This document shows, piece by piece, positions 1 to 6,970 of a stretch of 10,320 nt of DNA. Under the pieces are notes generated by a model that was not told where the DNA came from, did not search any database, and saw only the letters and a list, made by a program, of their open reading frames with translations. Both the position numbers and the translations under genes were made by a program. Within the stretch, counting starts at the first letter, position 1, and each line of letters opens with the position of its first letter. Location of the stretch: contig VXZF01000719.1 of NCBI GenBank assembly GCA_009845645.1, positions 1 through 10,320 of the forward strand. The letters are read 5' to 3'. Source of the DNA: Gemmatimonadota bacterium. GTDB taxonomy: Bacteria; Latescibacterota; UBA2968; UBA8231.

Positions 1-1091
1 GGCCCGTGTACCAACACCAAGCGGTCCTTTTCCGGTGCAATGCGAGCGCCGAAGGAGCGCAAGGTTTTGACGTGACCGAGGCGATCTTCAAATACAGTCT
101 CGCGGATATAGCTGTCGCCTTTGGCCATGCACGCCAAGGCCGTCATCCCAGGCTGCAGATCCGTTGGGAAGCCGGGATAGAAGGTGGTTACTACGTTGAT
201 CGGCGACAAGGTTTCTGGCCCGCGCACCCGCATCCACTCCCCTTCCTCTGTCATCTCGACACCCATCTGCTGTAGTTTGGCTTCAAAGACGTACAGGTGA
301 TCGCGCACTACGCCCTTGAGGGCAATGTCGCCGCCGGTAATTGCGCTCGCCATCATCAGGAGGCCAGCGTCGATACGGTCGTACATGATCGTGTGCTCGG
401 CACCTACTAACTCATCAACTCCCTTGATATGCACCTGCCGCGTACCGACCCCTTCGACTTGGGCACCCATCTTTTTCAGGAGCGAAGCGAAATCGACGAT
501 CTCTGGGTCGGAAGCCGCGTTTTCGATTGCGGACTCGCCCTCTGCTAGGCAGGACGCCATAACGAGGTTTTCCACCCCAGTATGGCTGGGCAAATCGCAG
601 TACATAAAGGCACCGGATAGCTGCTTGGCCACCACGTCGATGCCGCCGCCGTTGACGCCTTGGACCTCGGCTCCGAGCCGGGCAAAGCCGCGATAGTGAT
701 AGTCGGTCGGCCGCGAGCCAATCGTGCAGCCGCCGACCTCTTGGATCCAAGCGCGGCCAAAGCGGGCCAACAGCGGACCGACGAAAAGCAGCGCGCCGCG
801 AAAGCGCTTGGTCAAATCCTCGGGCAGCCGGGTTTCTTTGACATCGCGGGTGTCTAGGACGGCCACTCCCTCGGTTGCGTCGTAATCGACGCGCGCGCCG
901 AGCCGACGCAACACTTCTAGGGCCACCAATATGTCGTTGACCGGGGGGACCCGGTGCAGAACGGTTTGCCCTTCGGTGGCCAACAGCGATGCGGCCAACA
1001 TGGGCAAAGCGGCGTTTTTGGAGCCTTGGACCTCGACCTCACCTTGGAGAGGACGTCCGCCGCGTACGAGAAGAACTTCGGTAGAACTCAT
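1..1091 (-). CDS. murA: UDP-N-acetylglucosamine 1-carboxyvinyltransferase (MurA), C-terminus cut by window edge
   Basis: MurA transfers enolpyruvate from phosphoenolpyruvate to UDP-GlcNAc in the cytoplasm, the first committed step of peptidoglycan synthesis. The frame is open from the ATG at 1091 to the left edge, giving 363 residues of a family usually about 420 long, so roughly 55 residues are missing. Visible family signatures are the N-terminal GSKNAALP (Lys25/Asn26), the mobile loop GGCTIGSRP with the catalytic Cys at residue 122 (codon 726-728), and FPTDLQP near the end, carrying the conserved Asp. A Cys rather than Asp in the loop is the fosfomycin-sensitive type by family knowledge. 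The start is set by an AGGAG ribosome site 5 bases upstream and by the N-terminal match. It diverges from the glutaredoxin gene and has its own upstream promoter. Identity is very secure. Confidence 0.97.
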   Translation of the reverse strand, partial: MSSTEVLLVRGGRPLQGEVEVQGSKNAALPMLAASLLATEGQTVLHRVPPVNDILVALEVLRRLGARVDYDATEGVAVLDTRDVKETRLPEDLTKRFRGALLFVGPLLARFGRAWIQEVGGCTIGSRPTDYHYRGFARLGAEVQGVNGGGIDVVAKQLSGAFMYCDLPSHTGVENLVMASCLAEGESAIENAASDPEIVDFASLLKKMGAQVEGVGTRQVHIKGVDELVGAEHTIMYDRIDAGLLMMASAITGGDIALKGVVRDHLYVFEAKLQQMGVEMTEEGEWMRVRGPETLSPINVVTTFYPGFPTDLQPGMTALACMAKGDSYIRETVFEDRLGHVKTLRSFGARIAPEKDRLVLVHG

Positions 1092-1148
1092 TACTACTCC
1101 TGAAGTTAAGAGAACGGGCAAACACACCAAGGGGAGGGGGATATTCCA

Positions 1149-1177
1149 AATGTAACATTGGGTATTCAGTTCGTCAA
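1149..1177 (-). promoter_or_regulatory. Predicted sigma70-type promoter of murA
   Basis: On the minus strand TTGACG (1172-1177) is followed after exactly 17 bases by TACATT (1149-1154), preceded by TG one base upstream as in extended -10 promoters. Transcription would start near 1142, giving a leader of about 50 bases before the murA ATG at 1091. This is a consensus match only, but element quality and spacing are good. The -35 box lies inside the spacer of the inverted repeat at 1156-1187. Confidence 0.6.
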
Positions 1178-1187
1178 TCACCCAATG
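1156..1187. promoter_or_regulatory. Perfect 8-bp inverted repeat between divergent promoters, candidate operator
   Basis: CATTGGGT at 1156-1163 and ACCCAATG at 1180-1187 are perfect inverted copies separated by 16 bases, with centres 24 bases apart. They flank the -35 box of the murA promoter, and the left arm sits just beside its -10 box. The right arm ends 6 bases before the glutaredoxin -35 box. A dimeric regulator bound here could affect both genes. No regulator family is recognised, and the function is inferred from position and symmetry alone. Confidence 0.4.
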
Positions 1188-1193
1188 CTCTGC

Positions 1194-1221
1194 TTGACAG
1201 AGGGGAGCGCGACTCTATATT
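1194..1221 (+). promoter_or_regulatory. Predicted sigma70-type promoter of the glutaredoxin gene
   Basis: A perfect -35 TTGACA (1194-1199) is followed after 16 bases by TATATT (1216-1221), five of six matches to the -10 consensus. The expected transcript start is near 1228, about 42 bases before the ATG at 1270. This is among the best promoter matches in the window and suggests solid constitutive expression. Confidence 0.7.
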
Positions 1222-1269
1222 CCACCAAGGACAAAATTGTCTCTATCACGCCAGAAAGGAATTTCAATC

Positions 1270-1539
1270 ATGGCTGAAGCCCCTCACATCGTCGCCTATC
1301 TGAAGCCGGTTTGCGGCTGGAGCAATAGCGTGCGCGCTACCTTCGCCAAATACAGCTTGGCATACGAAGACAAAGACATTATCAACAATCCAGATATTTA
1401 CGCTGAGATGGTGCAGAAAAGCGGCCAGCCTCTCTCGCCCTGCGTCGAAATCAACGGCCAGATGCTGGCCGATGTCGATGGCGATGAAGTCGAGACTTGG
1501 ATGCTTGAAAACGGAGTCGTAGAGCCGGTCTCGGCCTAA
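1270..1539 (+). CDS. Glutaredoxin-family protein, CxxS (monothiol-like) active site
   Basis: A small cytoplasmic thioredoxin-fold protein of 89 residues, about the normal glutaredoxin length. The first strand (IVAYLKP) leads into the active site C15-G-W-S18, which has one cysteine like monothiol glutaredoxins (usual CGFS) rather than the dithiol CPYC. The expected cis-proline is Pro57 in LSPC, directly followed by a second cysteine, Cys58, and then by the C-terminal strand/helix portion (VEINGQMLADVDGDEVETW). Monothiol members act in iron-sulfur handling or glutathionylation control; which applies here cannot be read from sequence. The ATG at 1270 is chosen over the in-frame TTG at 1237 because AGAAAGGA at 1253-1260 sits 9 bases ahead of it and homology begins there. 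It diverges from murA and converges on the GAF-like gene with overlapping ends. Confidence 0.85.
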   Translation: MAEAPHIVAYLKPVCGWSNSVRATFAKYSLAYEDKDIINNPDIYAEMVQKSGQPLSPCVEINGQMLADVDGDEVETWMLENGVVEPVSA

Positions 1540-2057
1540 TCGCGCATCCGGCTCAACAAGCGCCGCATGCCCTCGCACAGGTTGGGCTGCTCGTGGTTGA
1601 GCGGCCCGCTCGCCGCGCGGCGAATTAGCGTCAACGCGCCCCATAGCTGGCCGTCGCCAGCCTTGAGAGGCAATACGTAGCTAAAGCCGATAGATCCGCA
1701 TTCAGCCCCCTCCAGCAGGAAGCGCACCACTCCTGTTGGTAGGGGGCTTTCTTCGTCGGCACTGGCCTGTCCCACTAGTAACAACGCGGAGGGACCGATC
1801 CCGTCTTGATCGGCGAAGGCGCGCATGCCGTCTTGTTCCAGCACCCGCTGCAGAACCTCGGCTCCTGCGCCAGCCGTGTGGACTACCCCTTGGCCGGCGC
1901 GCTCGTATACAATGGTGTCTGCCGCTTCAATGCCCAGCAGCAAATCCATGCCTTGGATCACGGCTTCGTCTGGCGACATGGCCTCAAGCGATGCGACGAT
2001 GTGGGGAGGAATGGTAGCGGGTTCGGGCATGTTAAACGGGATGATCGAGACGGGCAT
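1536..2057 (-). CDS. GAF-like domain protein, function unknown
   Basis: A 173-residue protein without signal peptide or membrane segment, probably cytoplasmic. The C-terminal half has the look of a GAF fold: FSYVLPLKAGDGQLWGALTL resembles the core 'vPL...g..iGvL.l' strands, followed by a helix (NHEQPNLCEGMRRLLSRM) like the usual terminal helix. GAF domains bind small ligands or mediate dimerisation; no output domain is attached, so a stand-alone sensor or partner protein is possible. The ATG at 2057 is preferred to one at 2078 because AAGGA (2064-2068) lies 6 bases before it and nothing similar precedes the longer start. Its stop overlaps the glutaredoxin stop by 4 bases tail to tail. Upstream it faces the tRNA-Phe promoter. 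The gene itself is likely real; the GAF call is moderate. Confidence 0.7.
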   Translation of the reverse strand: MPVSIIPFNMPEPATIPPHIVASLEAMSPDEAVIQGMDLLLGIEAADTIVYERAGQGVVHTAGAGAEVLQRVLEQDGMRAFADQDGIGPSALLLVGQASADEESPLPTGVVRFLLEGAECGSIGFSYVLPLKAGDGQLWGALTLIRRAASGPLNHEQPNLCEGMRRLLSRMRD

Positions 2058-2066
2058 GGCACATCC

Positions 2067-2094
2067 TTGACAATGCAAATGAGGGGGCTTTAAT
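2067..2094 (+). promoter_or_regulatory. Predicted promoter of tRNA-Phe
   Basis: A perfect -35 TTGACA (2067-2072) is followed after 16 bases by TTTAAT (2089-2094), five of six matches to consensus. TAATTT at 2091-2096, spacing 18, is an alternative. Transcription would start near 2101, a dozen bases before the mature tRNA. The -35 box overlaps the first bases of the ribosome site of the divergent GAF-like gene, so that gene's own promoter must lie within or beyond this element. Confidence 0.6.
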
Positions 2095-2112
2095 TTTAAT
2101 CTTTCTTCTGGT

Positions 2113-2188
2113 GGCGCTTTAGCTCAGTAGGTAGAGCAGGAGACTGAAAATCTCTGTGTCCGCGGTTCGATTCCGCGAGGCGCCACCA
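2113..2188 (+). tRNA. tRNA-Phe, anticodon GAA, CCA encoded
   Basis: A 76-base cloverleaf folds cleanly. The 7-bp acceptor stem is GGCGCTT with AGGCGCC (one G-T pair). The D stem is GCTC/GAGC. The anticodon stem GGAGA/TCTCT closes the loop CTGAAAA, with GAA at positions 34-36. The variable loop is GTGTC, and the T stem CGCGG/CCGCG closes TTCGATT. Discriminator A and CCA are encoded in the DNA. Anticodon GAA reads the phenylalanine codons UUU and UUC. No gene disruption or repeated 3' end is visible nearby, so there is no sign that this tRNA served as an integration site. Confidence 0.96.
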
Positions 2189-2202
2189 CTATTATAAACA
2201 AT

Positions 2203-2240
2203 AAACAGCCTCTTAGCTTGCACAAGCTGAGGGGCTGTTT
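2203..2240. terminator. Strong hairpin, probable bidirectional terminator
   Basis: Bases 2203-2220 pair along all 18 positions with 2223-2240, with two G-T wobbles and a tiny loop centred on 2221-2222. The arms begin AAACAGCC and end GGCTGTTT. On the plus strand the T run is short (TTTGCATTT), ending the tRNA-Phe transcript. On the minus strand the arm continues into a T-rich tail (2191-2205), ending the transcript of the SUMF1-fold gene that stops at 2255. The placement between two convergent transcripts fits a shared rho-independent terminator. Confidence 0.8.
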
Positions 2241-2254
2241 GCATTTGTGCGGGT

Positions 2255-3172
2255 TCATCGGGCATTGTCCTCCACTACCCTGCGCTTTATTTGTCCCCAG
2301 CTTGCGGACTGCACTGCCGTGGCGGGGAGTTCGCGCGCAGCGCAGCGAAATCCGACGATGATATAGGTCACTGAAGGCGGCAGCCCACCGCGGTCGGTGG
2401 TGCGCAGGCGATACGGGTCGCTGCTCATCGACCCGCCCCGCAGCACTCGGCTGATTCCTGCATCCGGCCCCTGCGGATCGCGCTCAGTGCTATGTGCGTA
2501 GTAATCCTCGCCGTACCAATCCATCACCCACTCCCAGACATTGCCCGCCATGTCGTAGGCTCCATACGGAGAGATCCCGCGCTGGTAAGAGCCTACCGGG
2601 GCTGAGTCGAAAAAGCCGTCGCTGTCGTCGCCGCGGCAGCAGCCTTCGCGGCCGTAGTTGGCCCGGCTGCGGTCGATGGAATTGCCCCAGGGATAGATGC
2701 GGCCGTCGATTCCGCGGGCGGCCTTTTCCCACATGGCCTCGGTAGGCAACTGCATGCCGGCCCAAGTGCAATAGGCGCGGGCACCGTACCACGAGACTTC
2801 GGCGACCGGCCGCTGTTCGGTGCCGGGAATCGGTGCGTATCCCGCGTCGTTGTAGCGAATCTGCGCGTCGGGGTCGCGCAGATCGAATAGCAGGTGCCCT
2901 TTCCCATCCGCGTTGCGGCCCATGTCGTTCAAAAAGGCGGCGTACTGATCGTTATTTACTTCGAAACGGTCGATGTAGAAGTCGTCGAGATGGACTTGGT
3001 GGACCGGCTGCTCGTCCGCCCGTCCCTCAGCCGATCCCATTCTAAAATAACCAGCGGGGACGCGGGCCAACTCGTGCATTGTGCCGGCCGGCGTCTGCAC
3101 CTGGACTATCTCTTGGGCTAGAACACCCGATGCCCATACCAAAAAGCACCAGAATGCACTGCTGCGCGCCAT
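2255..3172 (-). CDS. Secreted SUMF1/FGE-sulfatase-fold protein lacking the FGE cysteine pair
   Basis: A 305-residue exported protein. Residues 1-19 form a signal peptide (hydrophobic core FWCFLVWASGVL, cleavage likely after VLA). The SUMF1 domain spans about 36-280 with all usual landmarks: FRMGS (43-47), QPVHQVHLDDFYIDRFEV (55-72), SWYGARAYCTWAG (127-139), LPTEAMWEKAARG (142-154), PWGN (161-164), YDMAGNVWEWVMDWYG (206-221), VLRGGS (243-248) and VGFRCA (273-278). In true formylglycine-generating enzymes two catalytic cysteines follow the RGGS motif. Here the aligned positions read Ser251 and Leu256, so sulfatase-activating activity is unlikely. A binding or structural role, or other iron or sugar chemistry, is possible. 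A GGAGG ribosome site (3177-3181) supports the start. It is divergent from the MFS gene and ends at a strong hairpin. Confidence 0.9.
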   Translation of the reverse strand: MARSSAFWCFLVWASGVLAQEIVQVQTPAGTMHELARVPAGYFRMGSAEGRADEQPVHQVHLDDFYIDRFEVNNDQYAAFLNDMGRNADGKGHLLFDLRDPDAQIRYNDAGYAPIPGTEQRPVAEVSWYGARAYCTWAGMQLPTEAMWEKAARGIDGRIYPWGNSIDRSRANYGREGCCRGDDSDGFFDSAPVGSYQRGISPYGAYDMAGNVWEWVMDWYGEDYYAHSTERDPQGPDAGISRVLRGGSMSSDPYRLRTTDRGGLPPSVTYIIVGFRCAARELPATAVQSASWGQIKRRVVEDNAR

Positions 3173-3209
3173 ACCGCCTCCGCTTACACGACTTTTTCGC
3201 CGCGAACTG

Positions 3210-3238
3210 TTGATTTACCTTTCCTACATACATAATTG
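3210..3238 (+). promoter_or_regulatory. Possible promoter for the MFS gene
   Basis: TTGATT (3210-3215) is followed by CATAAT (3231-3236, spacing 15) or TAATTG (3233-3238, spacing 17). Either would begin transcription near 3243-3245, downstream of the first possible start codon at 3236. If real, it favours a later translational start such as TTG at 3266. The match is modest and the 63-base divergent gap offers no clearly better alternative for either gene. Confidence 0.3.
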
Positions 3239-4543
3239 CCATCTCCCGTTCTAGCAAAAAAGAAATTGGTCTCTACTCATCGCGAGGCGCTGTCGCTTTT
3301 TAACCGCGACGTGCGCCTAGTGCTTTTCAGCCAAGCTCTGATCGGCTTTACGATCTTCGGCGGCGTCTATACGGTCCTGCTCAACCTCTATCTCCTGCGC
3401 TTGGGCTATGGCCCCCAATTGATCGGCCAAGTCAATGCCGTTGGCGCGCTGTCGTTTGCCTTTTTGAGCATGCCCGCGGGTCTATTGGCCAACCGCTGGG
3501 GCGCGCGCCGGAGCATGATCGTTGGCATGATCGTCGCCGCCTTCGGTTTTGGCCTGTTGCCCCTCGGCGAGTTCGCTCCCACCTCCGCACAGCTAACCTG
3601 GATCATGGGGGCGTATGCCCTCGGCGTCCTCGGCAATACGCTCTTCCTCGTTTGCTCGATTCCCTTCCTGACGCTGATCTGTCCGCCGCGACTGCGCAAT
3701 CACGTGTTCTCGACGCAGGTGGCGCTGTGGCCGTTGGCGGGTTTTGCCGGCAGTCTGTGCGGAGGCCTGCTGCCCGGCCTATTTTCTGCGCTCCTCAGCC
3801 TGCCCGAAGACCATCCGGCCCCCTACCGCTATCCGCTGCTGCTAGCCGCTGGCGTGCTGTTCATCAGCGCTGGCGCTATCGCCGCCACCCGCTCCCGTCC
3901 GCCCAAACCGCCCGCGAGGGAACGCGGCGAAGCGACGCCTTTCCCCTTGGCCATCATCCTCGCCTTGAGCTTGGTTACTTTCTTGCAGATGGCTGCGGAA
4001 AACAGTCTCCGCATCTTCTTCAATGTCTATATGGACGACGGCCTCGGGGCCTCTACGGCGCTGATCGGCAGCCTGACTGCCGGCGGCCAGCTTCTAGCCG
4101 CCTGTACTGCGCTGGCCGCTCCTGCGCTCAGTCGGCGTTTTGGTAGGGTACCGGTGATTACCGTGGGCTCTGGGGCGATGGTGCTGTGCCTCATACCGCT
4201 GGCCTTGGTTGCCCATTGGGCAGTGGCCGGAGTCGCCTGTATGGCCCTAGTCGCTCTCAGTTCGATCCGCCGCTCGGTCTATATCGTCTTTCAGCAGGAA
4301 TTGGTCCCCGAGCACTGGCGGGTGACTATGAGTTCAGCGCTGACTATGGCCTACGGCATCAGCATTGCCGGCGTTTCGCTCGGTGGCGGTTGGATGATCG
4401 ACGCGCTGGGGTATCGGGCGTTGTTTTTGAGCAGCGCCGTGATTACGGCCACGGGTGTACTTTACTTTCAGGGGTACTTTCGCATCCCGCGCGGCGAGTA
4501 CGCCAAACGGCTGACGGAAAAAAGTTTAGACAAGGACGTATAG
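3236..4543 (+). CDS. Major facilitator superfamily (MFS) transporter, 12 membrane helices
   Basis: A 435-residue inner-membrane secondary transporter of typical MFS length. The first helix begins near residue 29 (LVLFSQALIGFTIFGGVY). Helices follow in pairs, with a basic, proline-rich central loop around 215-230 (TRSRPPKPPARERGE) dividing two six-helix halves. The loop between helices 2 and 3, GLLANRWGARRSM, is an MFS motif A variant with Asn where Asp is usual. The substrate cannot be predicted; nothing in the neighbourhood decides it. The start is uncertain: the frame opens just after a TAA with a TTG at 3236 that has no ribosome site. TTG at 3266, behind an A-rich stretch, gives a more usual short N-terminus. 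It is divergent from the SUMF1-fold gene and convergent with the secreted pair; no convincing terminator is seen in 4544-4634. Confidence 0.9.
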   Translation: MPSPVLAKKKLVSTHREALSLFNRDVRLVLFSQALIGFTIFGGVYTVLLNLYLLRLGYGPQLIGQVNAVGALSFAFLSMPAGLLANRWGARRSMIVGMIVAAFGFGLLPLGEFAPTSAQLTWIMGAYALGVLGNTLFLVCSIPFLTLICPPRLRNHVFSTQVALWPLAGFAGSLCGGLLPGLFSALLSLPEDHPAPYRYPLLLAAGVLFISAGAIAATRSRPPKPPARERGEATPFPLAIILALSLVTFLQMAAENSLRIFFNVYMDDGLGASTALIGSLTAGGQLLAACTALAAPALSRRFGRVPVITVGSGAMVLCLIPLALVAHWAVAGVACMALVALSSIRRSVYIVFQQELVPEHWRVTMSSALTMAYGISIAGVSLGGGWMIDALGYRALFLSSAVITATGVLYFQGYFRIPRGEYAKRLTEKSLDKDV

Positions 4544-4634
4544 GGCGGATGAATTGAATCGTATCGTGCAGGTCAGGCTCATTTTGACGGCGGCTAACTC
4601 GGACGAGTCGTGCCCTGTCGGCCTCGGGGGATAC
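4544..4634. other. Short convergent gap without recognised terminator
   Basis: These 91 bases separate the stop codons of the MFS gene and of the second secreted-protein gene. The only symmetry noticed is ACTCG-GA-CGAGT at 4597-4608, a small hairpin without an adjoining T run on either strand. No small gene or RNA is supported. Termination here may be factor-dependent. Confidence 0.4.
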
Positions 4635-6968
4635 TTAGTAGCCGATGGCGATGGTCCGTACGGCCCTTGTACTCCCGGATTCGGTGCCTAGATCAATGTA
4701 GATGATATAAATGCCTGGAGCGACCAACTCCCCGCTCTGGTCGAGACCATCCCAATATCCCTCCAGCACTCCCGCCTGAACCATCATGCTTATATCGGTT
4801 ACAGTGCGTCCTCGCAAATCTGTGATGACCACTTTTGGCTTGGGATTATCCACCTTTAGAGCGACGAAGCTGATGTGTACCTGATCGTTGATGCCGTCGG
4901 CGTTAGGGGTACATACCATGGGGACTACGGTGATATCGGCTAATAACCGTGTTTTTTTTGGCAAATCCGGCAGCAGCAGGGTATGGGCATCGCGTTCGGA
5001 GTCGGCAATTTCCTGCCATACGCCAGGGAAACGCGAGTTACCCACGGCGGCTTCGATCCGGGCAGCATATCTGTTAACACGCGCAGAAAAATGCACGGTC
5101 ACAGAATCGCCGCGAATGGCGCATGGCCAAGTAAAAAGCAGGATCGAGTCGCCTTGCACCTCGACGCGCTGCGGTGGGCCGGCTGCCGTCTCGGCACGAG
5201 GATTAAAAACGCGCATACCCGTTTTAAGCTGTAACATATCGAAGCCTGGATCCTCCCTGCTCGGACGCGGCCACAATTCGTAGCGAAACTCTGTCTCCTC
5301 GTTTACAGGGACTCTGCGCGGCAGCACGCGCCCACTCACATCCTCCAACAGCGGATCGCTGTACTCGATAGACAGCCAGCGCAATGCAGGTGTTTGCTGG
5401 GGATCTTCGCTGATCAGTGCCAATTCCAATTGCAAATAGCGTCGTGGCGTCGCCGATAGGAAGGACTGGCCAGAAGTGCTGTATGGGCTGCTCCACTTGT
5501 CCCAACTATCGTTCGCTGATAGGGTAGTATCGATTCGCCCTTTGAGCACCTTGGGCCAACTGTTCCATATATGTTGGCTCACCGGCTCTCCTCTGCGATT
5601 GCGGAAGACGTATTGGACCCGCAACGAATCGCCCGATCGCGAACGCAGCAATAATCGGGTCCCCGGGGGAGTGTCGCCATCATAGGAGATGCGGCGCACG
5701 TATTTTCTGTGCTCGCTGGTCGCCTCTCCCAAATCGATGAAGTCCGAGTGTAGGACCACTTCGGCAGGATAACCTGGCGCAAAGAGCATGACCTCCTTCA
5801 GCCATGAACTCCAGCCTTCTTTGTCTAACACGTGCCAAAACAGGTAGCGAATTTTGCGCGCTTTGAATAGGTAGCGGAACTTGCTCTGCCCCAACTCGCT
5901 ATACCCCCTATTGAACTGGAGGTCGCCTTCGTGGAGTAGCGGTTCAAAATCCGGCTGATCAGCAAAGGTGCGTCCGCCTGCCGAGGCCATCACGGCGAAA
6001 CCTGTACCCGCCGAGGCACCAGCGAAAATCCGCTTTTGCCAACCAAGGAAAATTTCGTTGACCCAGAACACTGCACCCAGATCTAGTTGCCACCACATAT
6101 CTGTTTCACGCACATTGCCGCTTGTTAGGTCAGAGCGAAACGGTTCGGAGGAGACGATGGCATAGGTGTCCATGTCACCATCGACCATATCCTGTGCTTT
6201 GCGCACCAAGCGACCGCTAGAGAGCGAACCGCCGCGCGCGGACAGATTAGTGACGAGGTTGTCACCGGCCGCAATGACTTCCACTTCGGCCAAGGCCCCA
6301 CCGACAATTTTTTCGTCGGCCACTACGCGCACGTACTGTACGACGCGATAAAGACTTTCGCGCTCTTCGTCAAATCCAGATGAGCCTAGTGAGCGCGTGA
6401 CCGCATCGTCCTTATAGCTCGGCGCGATTCGCACTAGGGTCCGCTCGTTAGGCAGGGTGGTGCGGTACACTTGATGGAAACGGAACTCGTCTTCGCTGTC
6501 GATGGCGCGCTCGCCGTCGGCAACGAAGACGCTGAACTGCCTGAAGGGGCGCGTGTCGCCGCCTTCAGCGAAGCGCAAGCGCAACTCCTGCGCTAGCACC
6601 GGACGCCCTAGATCAACTTCCAGCACCCACTTCAATACGTCGTCGAGCGGATCGGGACGCCAAAAGGTGGTCGCGTCGCCGTCAATGGCCAATTCGGCCT
6701 CTTCCGGATTGGACCCAGCCCACCAGATGCCGCCTTGCACCCGACCCGCTTTGCGAGTGAGGTGGCTAAAAGAGCTAGCGTTGCGTATCGCGTCTATCTC
6801 GCGACGGAAACTAGTTAGGCGCAATCCCGAGGAATCGATCTGCACCATGCCAGCCGGCCAGTGCCAAGTGCTCCAACTTTCGCGGTCGGTAAAAGTCAAG
6901 GTCTCGGCAGTTGCAGATAAAACCCACCAAGTTAGGAGCCAAAGGACGAAGAACACGCGACGGTTCAT
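4635..6968 (-). CDS. Large secreted protein with two discoidin-like domains and CHU_C/FlgD-Ig-like C-terminal domain
   Basis: A 777-residue exported protein of unknown function. The signal peptide is residues 1 to about 21 (core VFFVLWLLTWWVLS, cleavage after ATA). Two F5/8 type C (discoidin)-like regions follow, about 86-233 (AIDGDATTFWRPD ... WVLEVDLGRP) and 245-395 (MVDGDMDTYAI ... WWQLDLGAVFWVNEI); such folds usually bind glycans or lipids. A beta-rich middle (about 400-680) has no family I recognise. The last 93 residues from 685 begin CTPNADGIND and include YWDGLDQSGELVAPGIYI, matching gliding-motility/type IX-sorting-like or FlgD-type Ig domains. ATG at 6968 starts two bases after the stop of the upstream gene and has no clear ribosome site, so translation is probably coupled. 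The in-frame TTG at 6974 is less likely. It is similar in architecture to the gene upstream. Confidence 0.85.
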   Translation of the reverse strand: MNRRVFFVLWLLTWWVLSATAETLTFTDRESWSTWHWPAGMVQIDSSGLRLTSFRREIDAIRNASSFSHLTRKAGRVQGGIWWAGSNPEEAELAIDGDATTFWRPDPLDDVLKWVLEVDLGRPVLAQELRLRFAEGGDTRPFRQFSVFVADGERAIDSEDEFRFHQVYRTTLPNERTLVRIAPSYKDDAVTRSLGSSGFDEERESLYRVVQYVRVVADEKIVGGALAEVEVIAAGDNLVTNLSARGGSLSSGRLVRKAQDMVDGDMDTYAIVSSEPFRSDLTSGNVRETDMWWQLDLGAVFWVNEIFLGWQKRIFAGASAGTGFAVMASAGGRTFADQPDFEPLLHEGDLQFNRGYSELGQSKFRYLFKARKIRYLFWHVLDKEGWSSWLKEVMLFAPGYPAEVVLHSDFIDLGEATSEHRKYVRRISYDGDTPPGTRLLLRSRSGDSLRVQYVFRNRRGEPVSQHIWNSWPKVLKGRIDTTLSANDSWDKWSSPYSTSGQSFLSATPRRYLQLELALISEDPQQTPALRWLSIEYSDPLLEDVSGRVLPRRVPVNEETEFRYELWPRPSREDPGFDMLQLKTGMRVFNPRAETAAGPPQRVEVQGDSILLFTWPCAIRGDSVTVHFSARVNRYAARIEAAVGNSRFPGVWQEIADSERDAHTLLLPDLPKKTRLLADITVVPMVCTPNADGINDQVHISFVALKVDNPKPKVVITDLRGRTVTDISMMVQAGVLEGYWDGLDQSGELVAPGIYIIYIDLGTESGSTRAVRTIAIGY

Positions 6969-6970
6969 GA

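Noticed and set aside
316..696. Plus-strand 126-residue open frame at the left end
   Set aside because: It lies antisense to murA, whose protein is unmistakable over the same bases.
1610..1623. 14-base perfect palindrome TCGCCGCGCGGCGA
   Set aside because: It lies within the GAF-like coding region, has no T run on either side, and GC-rich palindromes of this kind arise easily from codon use. Not supported as a terminator or operator.
2113..2188. tRNA-Phe as an integration site of a mobile element
   Set aside because: No integrase gene or direct repeat of the tRNA 3' end was found in the window, and neighbours look like ordinary chromosomal genes.
2255..3172. Formylglycine-generating enzyme activating the nearby sulfatase
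   Set aside because: Both catalytic cysteine positions after RGGS are changed (Ser251, Leu256), and the genes are in separate transcription units.
4597..4608. Small hairpin ACTCG-GA-CGAGT as terminator between the MFS gene and the secreted pair
   Set aside because: The stem is only 5 bp with no adjoining T run on either strand.
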